From positions 2,356,001 through 2,420,000 of the forward strand of contig CP075496.1 of NCBI GenBank assembly GCA_021613535.1: 64,000 bases of DNA, in the 5' to 3' direction. The position numbers were made by a program, and so were the translations under genes. Shown here piece after piece: positions 1 through 11,100 of the stretch (its first letter is position 1; each line of letters opens with the position of its first letter). The notes below the pieces were generated by a model. That model ran no database searches, was not told the origin of the DNA, and saw only the letters and a list, made by a program, of their open reading frames with translations. This DNA comes from Adineta vaga (Eukaryota > Rotifera).

Positions 1-280
1 CATAAGGTGATTGTTGTTGTTGTAGATTAATTAACTGAGAATGATTGATTATTTTTTTTTTTGATTTATTATAAATTTGTCGATTAATTTTATCCATATC
101 TTTTCGCTCAACAAAATGATGTCGAAGATTTGATCGTTGAGCAATTTGTAAACATAATTGAGAAAGAATGTCTCGACCTCGACGAGATGATAAAGAACCA
201 AGAAATGTACAACTAACTGAAGATGATGAAGGAGATACATCAGAATGTATGGAGCTTCCCGTAGATTCCATTTTAGACAT
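1..280 (-). CDS. Unknown protein, N-terminal fragment cut by window edge
   Basis: An open frame runs from an ATG at 280 (a second in-frame ATG lies at 271) to the left edge with no stop, about 93 residues. The product begins with a Ser-rich stretch, then a basic helical segment (RRGRDILSQLCLQIAQRS) and a Lys/Gln-rich end. I do not recognise the family. The frame is supported by its uninterrupted length in AT-rich DNA and by the Ser-rich composition common to N-termini here; a shorter ORF in another frame of the same strand looks like a shadow. The remainder of the gene lies outside the window, so the exon end cannot be fixed. Confidence 0.45.
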   Translation of the reverse strand, partial: MSKMESTGSSIHSDVSPSSSSVSCTFLGSLSSRRGRDILSQLCLQIAQRSNLRHHFVERKDMDKINRQIYNKSKKKIINHSQLINLQQQQSPY

Positions 281-957
281 GGTCTCTTTTGGAATAAGTT
301 TTAAACAGGATCAAAATATGCGACTAATACACGTAGCTTAGTGAATATCAAACATAAGATATATGATCGGTCAAACAAAAATGGTTAAGTTTAGTCAGAT
401 CTATTGCAATTCGTAATAGGAATTGATGTCAATCTACCAATCAGAATATTTTGAGATGCCTCGACAACAACAAATGAGGAAAATATTCGATAAAAACAAG
501 TGATTTTACAGTTTTTCTCGTACTCTTGTCATTAATTAAGATAGTTTTGTAAGTTATTATATTGTTTAGTAGTAATAAAGATCGTTAAAATGTGTTACAA
601 AGTTATTGGAATGACCCAAATTCTGTAGATGGCGTTGGTTCTCTTTGAATACTACGTTACGATTATCATTTTTTAGGTGATGTAATAGAATGCAATATTT
701 CAAAAATGCAAATAGGTCTAAAAACTCTTATGATGATATGAATCATACTATTCAATGTGACAACTCCTTTGTACAAGACTAAAATGATTGAAGAAGCGAG
801 GACTCTAGTACTCATGTAGTTATACATCTGTTTTCTTTCTCATGTAAGAAAATGTTTATTATTGAATTAAAATAAAAAGAGATAAGACAATGTTTTCTTA
901 TATTTATATCTATCATTAATTATTTCCAATAGTATAACGACATTGAGTGATAATACA
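281..957. other. Intergenic region between divergent genes
   Basis: AT-rich DNA between the unknown leftward gene and the rightward SGNH hydrolase. It presumably holds both promoters. I see no conserved ORF, RNA gene or clear repeat in it. Confidence 0.5.
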
Positions 958-1855
958 ATGCGGACTCTATTTGTTATTCTTCTTTCTTTTCAATTGTGTA
1001 TTATTACACATCAACAAGGTTAGTACTATTGAACATAGAATACCTTACATATATAAATCGATCATATAAAATCAAGATTATACATTACCATTTCTCTTCA
1101 AGTTGTCACTCTATTTTATTGATAGTTGTTTCATTGGAAAAAGAGATGCTATATGCGTTACATAGAAAATGATGTCGTATTAAGTTTTGTCTTAGATTAA
1201 TATTATCATTTGTTTATACAGGTGGAAGATATGTAGTTGGCTTAGGAGATTCATTCACATCTGGTGGTGGTTCAAAGTCGTATCCACACATTGCTGCTGG
1301 ATTATTAAATTGGCAAGTACGTAATTTTGCTGTAGGTGGCTCAAAAACACACAATATATTTACACAATTAGTTAGCGCTGGTACTGTCTTACCTTTAGCA
1401 ACTCATGTTGTTTTAACAATTGGTGGTAATGATTTGAATGGAATTGGAAGTTTAGTAGATATTGCAAAGGTTAATATCACATTATTTGAAGAGAAATGTG
1501 ACAAATTTAAGCCAACACTCGTATCAACTTACAATCAAATCAAAGCTGCCATTCGTCCTGAAGCTAAAATCTATGCTCTACCGTATGTCGATTTCACAGT
1601 GTTGGTAATAAAATTCCATATGAGCTTGAATCTCATCAAATACTTCAAGCATTAAATAAAGTTGTTAAAAATGCAGCTGCTGAAGCAAATATTAACTATG
1701 TAGATACTGTAGTATCGGCATTTCTTGGCCATGAAATGTATTCATCTGATCCATACATCGATAGTTTCCAACATCCAACAAATGCAGTTCATCCTAATTT
1801 GAAAGGTTATGCCAAGATCGGACAGGTTCTTGCTGCTTATTTGCAAGCAAATTGA
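958..1855 (+). CDS. Secreted SGNH/GDSL-type hydrolase (apparent frameshift)
   Basis: Exon 1 (958-1018) encodes a short signal peptide (MRTLFVILLSFQLCIITHQQ). After a 203-nt intron, exon 2 (1222-1855) begins with the nucleophile block GLGDSFTSGG, followed by block II-like NFAVGGSK, block III GGND, and a C-terminal H-x-x-N-x-V-H-P-N-L-K-G-Y region that carries the catalytic His. These are the hallmarks of SGNH esterases/lipases, about 240 residues. The frame breaks once: residues up to YALPYVDF are in one frame, while GNKIPYELES onward lies in another, switching at about 1595-1606, which equals one missing base. Either a sequence error, an allelic lesion or a young pseudogene. The extracellular, prokaryote-like architecture makes a horizontally acquired gene possible, but I cannot test that here. 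Confidence 0.75.
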
Positions 1856-2016
1856 GAACGATGATGTACCTCTAATACTGATAAGAGAAGATATGAATGT
1901 AGATCTCCAACCCTCAGTACTTTTATTATCAAAGTAATAATTGAAGAATAAACACAAATGTTCGATTACTATATCTCTTATCTACATAACATGATGGACG
2001 ATTAATACAATTCTTC

Positions 2017-2022
2017 AATAAA
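2017..2022 (+). terminator. Candidate polyadenylation signal
   Basis: AATAAA about 160 nt downstream of the SGNH hydrolase stop, just before the convergent unknown gene ends. Position fits a 3' end; unproven. Confidence 0.3.
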
Positions 2023-2108
2023 GAATACACAAAAAACAATAGACACATAGAATAACAACGAAAAAAAAATAAAGCAGTAAAATAAGTTTAACAAATAATC
2101 ACGATTTT

Positions 2109-3783
2109 TTATTGTTCCGTAGTATTGCATTGTGTACTGACTTCGGTAAATGATTTGCCTGAACATAACCAACATCCAGAAAAAATAGGTTGATGAAGCA
2201 ATTTTAAAAGATGATCTTGATTACTGTTGACATTATCTTTTTGTTTTTCATCTAACATTGCCATTAGAGATTTTCGTAATTTTGTCAATTCTTTTTGTTG
2301 ATCTTTGACTTTTTTTAAAACTAAATTAATTTCAATAATTTCATTATCATCAGTCATCGTTGAGATTGTTGATGATTTTTTCGATGTATTGTTCACGGAT
2401 GAAGATGAGTTCGTTTTTATTCGATTGGATTCAAGGATCGAATTAGATGGTAACTCGTTAGTACGATTAACATTTCTAGTCGAGACTGATTTAGAATCAT
2501 TGTCGTGTTTCTTTTTCATAATGGTGGTTGTTGATTGTTTCAAACGTTTTAATTTTCTTCGTAATTTTCGCTGTATGTTTCTTTTACGTTTCAATGTTCG
2601 ACGTTGTTCATCTGAAGAAACATTGAGTTCATTGACTAACATAGCACGTTCTTCATTGATCAACGTCGCAAGTTGTTCATTATGATTCGAAGGTTGAACT
2701 CTTGATTTAGTTGTTGAAAGACATGTTGAAGAAGAACGATGTGAAGGAGAATATTCAGGTAGTTCTTCTTCTTCATCACAATTATCGATGAGGAATCCAG
2801 AATAAGACGTCGTTTCAATATTTGCTTGTACAGTTAGATCACAGTTTACAGTCTAATCAATAAAAAACAAAAATATTATTGTTTTAGTATTTAATTATTG
2901 AATGTGCGTACTGATGAAGGTTTTAATGTTTGATTAGTAGATGTAACAATTGGCTTACTTGTAGTCGATGATTGGTTACTAGAAAAACGCATTCGGTCGA
3001 ATGTTGATGAGTTTAAAGAAGATTTCTTTTGTTGTGCCATACGAAGAATTCTTTCATAATATTGAGTTCTTTGTTCGATATTTACATTTGTCGTTCTCGA
3101 TGAACCAGTCAATGATCGACATTGTTGTAATGTTGCATTAGGTACTGGTAATAGAAGAGTAGTTTGTGGTAAGTTTGACATTGCTGTGGAAGCACCATAA
3201 TATACATAAGGCATTGATTCAGCAGATGGATTGTTCATTTGATTAACAATATGAAATGATGAATATTGAGGTTCATACGGACGATTTAAATTAGTTTCAT
3301 AATGTTTGTGCTGATTCGTATTCATACTTTTCAAATCTAATAGAAAAAAAAATCAATGAAAACATGTCAAAAACATTTGCTTTTCACTGTTAAAGATCGA
3401 ACTTCAACAATTGACTTTTATTCCTTCATTAGAGAGTCAAACAGTGTACGAAAGCTAGACATTGAAAACAAAAACAAAAGTATAGGTTCATACGCATACG
3501 AAAAACAAAAATAGAAGAACAACAGATAGATCCCACAACACAAAAAGAAGAGCTCTAGGATATTTTTTTTTCCGATATTTACATATGTATATAATGAGAG
3601 GAGAAAATAGAGCGCTGTACATATGTCAAAAATGTAAGAAAAAAATTCATTCTTGATGGTGTTTTAGTTGGATCGTGATGAAGGAGATTCTATCAGCGAG
3701 AAAACAAAAACCATAGAAAAATGTTCTACAAACTAAAAATAATGTTTGAGGAATAATAATGTACCATTCAAAGGATCATTCAT
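2109..3783 (-). CDS. Unknown basic coiled-coil protein
   Basis: Three exons join in phase: 3765-3783 (proposed start, MNDPLN), 2912-3336 and 2109-2852, giving about 395 residues. The first half is Ser/Thr/Asn/Tyr-rich and disordered. The second half has a strongly basic helical run (RRTLKRKRNIQRKLRRKLKR, resembling a nuclear localisation signal), a further coiled-coil-like segment (VLKKVKDQQKELTKLRKSL), and ends with a C-x2-C pair (GCWLCSG). I do not recognise a family. The 2853-2911 intron (59 nt) is phase-consistent. The start exon is the weak point, with a poor GTACAT donor; an ATG at 3325 after the acceptor near 3337 is the alternative. It lies only 36 nt downstream of the TDG stop if the first start is right. 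Confidence 0.5.
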
Positions 3784-3819
3784 AAAAATACCATAGAAAT
3801 AATTTCTATTGTCTTGTTG

Positions 3820-6635
3820 TTATAGTTCATTGATTGAAACATATCGTAAACGTTTGTGTAGAGATGGTGAATGCTCATCGATAATGTATGAAAAACGAAA
3901 TTGATCAGAATCAGCTGAACTAGAATCACGTTCATAACGAACAAACAAAGAATCATCGATTGAATTTATCGGCCGTTTTTCGGCAGAATTTGATGATTTT
4001 GGAAGAATTAATGTTGATGAATTCGTAGATATTGGTTTGACGGTTGATGGAACGACAATTAACGTTTGCTTCGAGACTGTTTGTTGACTAGATGAAGGAT
4101 CTTTGGCAGGTATTTGTTGTGTACGAATAGGTAATGGAGATGGATTACGTATGGTATCAAATGATGGTAGTGGTTCAGATGACTTAACGACAAGCAATTG
4201 ACGAGGAATATGTGGAGAAGAAGGAGAAGATGTTGAAGGAGAATTCATATGATGAATTGTTGATGTTTGTGGTTGATGATGAATTACATAAGATGGATAA
4301 GATGATGTTGAATTTGATAATCGAGAATTTACAACTAAAGAAGAACAACGATTTTTTTAAATTTATGTTATTTGATAATCTCTAATGAAACTTCAAGAGT
4401 TCAAACAGACACATATGGGATCTATCTGAGAAATCGAAATATACGAAAGTGAACATTTTTCTGTTATTGATACTATCTCATATACGAAATAAATAACTCG
4501 ATAATGTACACATATCATTACATAAACATTTGTTTTTATAGACTTTCATAAATTCATAGGCATGATTTGAAAATATTTTACCTGTTAAATTGTTATTTAA
4601 AGATGATGTTACGTAAGATGATTGCTGCCCACCGACATAAACAGTTTGTGATGATTGTGAATAATATGTTTGTTGAGATTGAGATGATGCTGGTGAGTTA
4701 TAACCTCCACTAGCTAAGGCAGCAAGTACTGCTGCATTGGTATTCGAAGATGAATTATCTACGAAAGAATTCTTCGTTGATACTATTCCATTCGTTAATG
4801 GCATATGATTTCTATTCTTTTGAAAAGAAACACGCTGTGATCGTTGATCATAAGTCAGTAAGTTTTCGTTTTGTTGTTGATTTGTATTATGTAGAATTGA
4901 CATTGTTTGTGTAGTCAATGCATCTGTATTAAAAATCAGATTTGGCGGTGATGATGAAGATGGTGGATGTTTTGATATCATTTGAGTCGAAGGAATTTTA
5001 TCACCATATGGTTTTAATGTTTCAGCTGATAATTCTGAAAATGGTTTATTACTTATACGTATAACTGTTTTCTGTGAAACATCATCTGTATCTTTGATTT
5101 TAATATCAGGAAATGTAATTTCAGCTTCATTTAATGAATGTAATGATCCATTAACAAAATCTCGTAGTTTTCTTAAACCAACATAGAACGGTAATTTATC
5201 TTCAGCACGTGGTAATTGAGAACAACGAGCACTAGAGGATGGCATAACAAAGACATGCTACACAAAAAACAAAAACAAAAAACAAGATGTGCCTTAGGAA
5301 TTGATTATACAATGAAATACTTACAGTATCTGTTCCAGGAAATAGTTCTGGTTGTTTTCCATAATGAAAATGTTTATTTCCAGCATAAACTTCATAGATT
5401 CCTAAATTTATTAAATTGATTTCTTAACTAAACTGTTTCTTCATACAAAATCAAACCTCGTCCATTGAATGCCACAATTTTTGGTCTATACATTTTAATT
5501 TTTTGCATTAAAACTTCAGCACCAGCTGTAATTTCATCTCTAAAGAAAAATATTGAACTTCAATATTCATCTTTTCTTTCATACTTTGTTATATCTGATC
5601 CAGCTTTCGATGGTCTTTGTACAATATTTGTAAAACCAATACCATATTGTGGCATACGATGATCATCATTTCCATTCAATGCATCGGATATTAAACCAGA
5701 CATGTATAATAATTTCCAAAAGTGATTGCCTGGTCCACCGTAATGATGTCCTTTATGTACAGCATAGAGACTTGGATTAACTCCAACCTAAATAAGGAGA
5801 AAAGAACGAATTAATAGAAATTTATAATTAAATTTATCATACAAAAACAATATCAAGATTTGTTTGAAGAATATCTTGAAGAATCCATTGGGATATTTCC
5901 TCTTCAGTTGTTCCTTCAAAACGATTTGGATTTGTTGATTGCGTTGAAGATTTTCTCTTATTACTTAACGGTGTTGTTGGTATTATTTGTGATTGTGGTG
6001 ATGATGGAGAAGTGATTTTATTCATTCCTGGAGAAATCATTGTATTGGACGATGATGATGGTGTTGAACTTTGAGATAAAGGATTATTGATCTCCATATG
6101 AAGTCTATTAAGAAGAAAAATATAAGAAATTCGAATATTTATCATAGAAAACTAATATACTCTAGAGTTTTTGATTCATTTTCATTATCACGTTTAAGTG
6201 ATTGTTTTAATTTGGCAAGAAATACTTCTGCAACTTCATCAGAACCTAACGTATTTTTTAAAGCACTAAAATAAAAATATAATACAAGAAATAAAATCCC
6301 CACAATAAATATCTCTATAACATACTTGAGATCACCACCGGTTTCAAAATTTTTCTTAAATGTTTGCATTAAAACATTCTTTACACTATCAAATGCTTCA
6401 TCTAAAAGTTCTTTCGTATGTCTAGAAGATAAATATCGATATTGACTGTTTTTAAAAAGAAAATCTTTTTGTCTTACGTTTCAGTCGTTTGATTTGATGA
6501 AGATGTCGATACTGTTGTTTGTTGAGAATCTTTATTTACTATATTCGATGTTGTTAACGAATTATATAATGAATCATGATGATTATTTGTTGTCGAACAA
6601 TCTTGTTGTTCATTAACGAGATATTCCGTCGACAT
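3820..6635 (-). CDS. TDG: Thymine DNA glycosylase (TDG), base-excision repair
   Basis: Removes T or U from G:T and G:U mismatches, and oxidised 5-methylcytosine derivatives in animals; acts in the nucleus. Nine phase-matched exons: 6478-6635 (continuing upstream to an acceptor at 6705), 6326-6421, 6161-6265, 5843-6104, 5585-5787, 5457-5539, 5325-5401, 4582-5257, 3820-4334; about 724 residues from Met at 6635. The MUG/TDG domain holds the catalytic motif LDIVFVGVNPSL with its Asn, then HKGHHYGGPGNHFWK, the mismatch-side DDHRMPQYGIGFTN, and the insertion loop MPSSSARCSQLPRAEDK. It is much longer than the roughly 410-residue human enzyme: the extra length is a Ser/Asn/Gln-rich C-terminal tail and an N-terminal helical region (6161-6421). 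The usual Gly two residues after the catalytic Asn is Ser here. The 5' end is uncertain. Confidence 0.9.
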
Positions 6636-8114
6636 GAAAGCAGAATTTCGAGTTAAATCATCATAAATTTGAAAGAATTGTTGATTTCTATTAGAAGCAA
6701 AATTCTAAACAAATAAAGCGAACACTAAATAGATATATATATATGGATTGAACTATATGTTATAGCCAATTGTGTTCGATGACAGGAGGAAAGAAAATAA
6801 ACGAAAGAGAACAAGAAGAAGAAAAAAGAAAGAAAGGAAACCGTACATTCCAACTCAAACAAGCTGGATATGTCTATTTGCCTAAGTATATATATATATA
6901 TATACACGTATATGTGTGTAGAGAAAAGAGAAGAAAAATGTATACAAGGTCTATGTTAAAAGGTGAATATATCAAATTACTCGAAAGATGATTTTGAAGA
7001 ACTAATGGACAAAATTTGATGATATTTATGTTTTAATTTTATGCTTAGGAAGTAAATGAGTCATTCAAATAATCGATTTTAACATTTGATTAATAGTTCA
7101 AAGTATTGTTTTGAGTTTTATATTCATCGAAGATATTCTCTTTGCTCAATTTGAATAATATAAATGATTCAAAAGATCAACATTTCACTTTCGAAAACAT
7201 ATCTCCGATAAATGTGTATGTGGAAATTATCAATAAAAAGATTTTATTTACTTACGTATGAGTGATTGTATCATTATTTTGTTGTTATGATTGATCTTAA
7301 ATAATGAAATAGAAAAGTATAAATCATACTGATTTTTCTTCATATTTTATGTAATCTTCATCCTTATATTATATCCAGCATGCACAAGCAGCGAAAGATG
7401 AATTTCCCAAACTTTTTTAAAGATAAAATAGCCGATGTTATTCACGTCTATTCGTTAATTTAGATTAGAAAAAGAGAGATTTTAGTGTTTTCTTGTGTCA
7501 TACTAAATCAAATCATGCGTGTTTTCTTGCACCATGCAAATTCATTCAAATGTTAATCAAAACAAACTTTCTTTTGATTCCTATTTTCTTCCCTTAATCA
7601 TCTTATCAATTCTGCTTTTGAAATATATTTATTATTTTCAATTTTACATATTCTTCGAAATAAATATAATCAAATCGATTGATTGATCTTTCCATCCTAG
7701 ATGCACTGTCATGTTACATTACCAACCATATCCAATCATTACTGAACTCTATATATATATTTACTGATAGATGGTGCTTTAAAAGGAAAAAAAAGAAAAT
7801 ATTTCATTAAACAAAATATGATTGATGAAAGAAAAAGAAAAAAAAAGAAATATTTTTTTCCTTCTTTTTTAACTTCAAATGAAAATCTCTATATAAAAGA
7901 TGATCAATGGGTAATTTCTATTTTTTTTCTCGAAACACACGAAGGTAAAAGTCTTATCTGATTCATAGTCATATCGTTCTCTTCCTTCCATCGTCGATAG
8001 ACGTATCTGTATATCCACGTGAAATTACGGAGGACATTTTTCTTCATAGTTCGTATATGTGTCTAGTTTTCCTTTGTTGCAGATGTTTTTTGTTATTTAT
8101 CTTTGTTAACAAAT
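6636..8114. other. Divergent intergenic region between TDG and HUWE1
   Basis: About 1.5 kb, AT-rich, with short TA runs near 6731 and 6885-6905. The in-frame TDG exon continues to an acceptor at 6705, so a short 5' exon or a spliced-leader site must lie in this interval; a donor-like site (ATAC|GTAAGT) occurs at 7255/7256 on the minus strand, but its ATG is out of phase. Promoters for both genes are expected here. No other gene is visible. Confidence 0.5.
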
Positions 8115-11100
8115 ATGAAAATTGATCGATCGAAATTGAAAAAATATCTGCCGGAACCGGTGAGATTTGTTTTTTATGTTGTTTATTTATTTATTTATTT
8201 GTTTTTCTTACCTAATAATTCATAGCCGGCTGATTGTAAATTATTTATTGATAAATTAAAAAGTTGTGATCGAAAAGAACTTCATGAACTATTAAAACCA
8301 ATAACCATATGGCATATTGGAAAAGTAAGTTGAAAGAATTCAAAAAACGATTCTTTGTTCAATTTATTTCCGATGTTTTTAGTTTAATAAAGTTAGTTAT
8401 GAGATTTCTCTATTCTTATGCAATTATTTATTTGATTCTAATAGATTTTCATTTGTTACTCATTGTTATGTTTACTTTTTAGTGTGAACTATACCATTGG
8501 ATTGATGCATTGGATCTATTTGATTCGATTCTAGAAGAAGCTTGTGTAAAAACTGGCACATGGATGCTTAATTGTGATAAACCAGAAAATGGAGAAGTAT
8601 GTTTCATATTATTTACGAAAATTTTGAAAAATTTTAATAGAGTGGGAAAATTTGTTTTTCTCAAATAACATATTTCGTTACATTTATTAATTGAATGCCA
8701 TATTTTCCAAAGAGAATATCTAGACTTTTGTTTTTCTTTTATTAATTTTAGTTAAAGATCTTAGTACTTGATATTCTTCATTTTACTGCATTACTAATTG
8801 AACATTCATATTCCCGTCATTTATATAATTCCATTGAATATTTAATCATGTTATTACAATCATCTGATGTTCATATTGTACTTGGTGTTCTTTCACTTCT
8901 CTATGTATTCAGTAAACGTTCAAACTTTATTACAAGACTTCAACTTGATAAAAAACAAGCATTGATTGGTCGACTTATATTCTTAGCAGAAGTGAGTTAC
9001 TTCGTTTTTTTGCTCTCTTGATTTACGATTTATTGATTGGATTTTTTTTCTATAGACTTGGGGTGGACGAGAGAATGGTTTCGATTTAGCGCGTTGTTGT
9101 AGTGTTCGCAATCCTACAGTAAATATTACTTTTTGTTCTTCATTATTTTTTTAATATAACTTTTGATTTTAAAAGGATTTTCCTGAACATGCAACAAATC
9201 TACATTTTGCATATACAGTTCCATCTGATTCAACATCAACGAATGGTCCAACAATGGTAAATCGAGAAAGAAAACGCATTTTTTTATTCATATTAAAAAC
9301 AATCGTTTTCTTTAGCAAATTCCTAGACAGATTGAAATACCAAATGTTCATCTAGCTGGACCTAATGCTGCCGCTGTGATGGAACTTGTACTTGCTGAAC
9401 ATACGTTACCAGAAGATAAGCAAATCAAATTATTTACACATCTTCGTTTAGCTTATGCATTTCCATCATTTGAGCAACGTTTATTATGTATTCAAGCACG
9501 TTTACAAGCCTTATCAATACTTGGTAAGATGAAGAAATAATAAAATATTCTTATTCTTTTTTTATTTTTCTCTTCTAGTATATTCTGCAGCAATACAAGA
9601 AGCAAATAATGTTCTGTATGATGGATTAATTGAGGAATTAGTTGAAGTATTGAATGTTCGTGATCCAACATTAACAGTAAGTTGTTTTTAAAAGAGAAAA
9701 TCAAATTTCTAGTATATCTTTAATGAAAAATATTCGAACATAATACATTGAGGGACAGAATATACAAGAGAATATTTGTTTTCTTCTAGGATATAAAAGC
9801 ATCTGCTTTAAAAACTTTAACATCAATAATTCATCTTGAACGAACAACAAAGTAAGTTTTATTGTCACATAATCGTTCTATTTTTTGATTATTTGTCTTA
9901 GACATCCACCACGTTTACAAGAAATAATTGAAGCAACTCAAGCAAATTCATATCATGGATTTCTACCAGCTCTTGTTCGACAATGTATTGATAAACTAAC
10001 GGGTAAATATTTCTTTCCTCGTCTCTTTGAAAATCTTTAAATTGATTCTATTCTTTTTTCTTGTATTAGATGATAGTAATGAGAGATTTCCACAATCATT
10101 ATCAACAGCATTATTTTCGTTTCTCTATCACTTGGCATCGTATGAAACAGGTGGTGATGCATTAGTTAATTGTGGTATCATGCAATCATTAATTAAAGTC
10201 GTGAATTACTATGATGAATCTCAAGATTTCATTATGGTAAAAGTTTAAATTTGTTTTTCATGAGAATATTAAATATAACATTATCATTTCAGTTTGTAAC
10301 ACGTGCTGTTCGTGTGATTGATTTAATTACAACATTAGATATGACATCATTTCAAACAAATAATGGTTTACAAGCATTTATTAATCGTTTAGAAGTAAGT
10401 TGATTTAATTGATTGGTTCTAGTCAGTGACAAACATGAGGTCGTATGTACAAGCTCCTATCGAAGCATTTCTATGATATATGTAGTGAGTAGAAGTGTCA
10501 ATATGAGAGCAACAATAGAGTAACAAGAACGGTCGCAATTTATATTACCAATTCATATATAAATCGCATTACCACCTTGTTATACAAATAAATAAGATAT
10601 TCTTTTTTCTTTTTCCCAAATTTTTATTATGAAAATTTTCTTGTATTTTTAGCATGAAATAACACAATGTCGAAAAGAACAACCATTTATTATTCGTATA
10701 CCTAAACGTAATCTAGGTACACCAACAGCAAATCTTGATAGTCATCCACCATTATCTCCAAGTGCTCAATCGGATATATCAGGTGAACATCCATCAATAG
10801 CAACAGCAAATACAACAGCTAATTCAACACTTCATTTAACGAAAGATATGGATACTAGTGAATTTTTTGATGAACATCACGAATCAATTCCTCTTAGTCC
10901 CATACCAGGCTTAACATGTTATCATCAACGTGCTGCATTACTTAAATCAATATTAAATTATCTTAAAAAAGCATTTACCGAACCAAGTATGACAGATACA
11001 ACACGTCATATTATGGATGGATCATTACCGAATTCTCTCAAACATATTATAAGTAATGCGGAATATTATGGTCCATCATTATTTCATTTAGCAACTGATG

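Noticed and set aside
3820-4334. Treating the Ser/Asn-rich exon as a separate gene from TDG
   Set aside because: The donor at 4581 and acceptor at 4335 join in matching phase to the TDG exon, so it reads as the TDG C-terminus.
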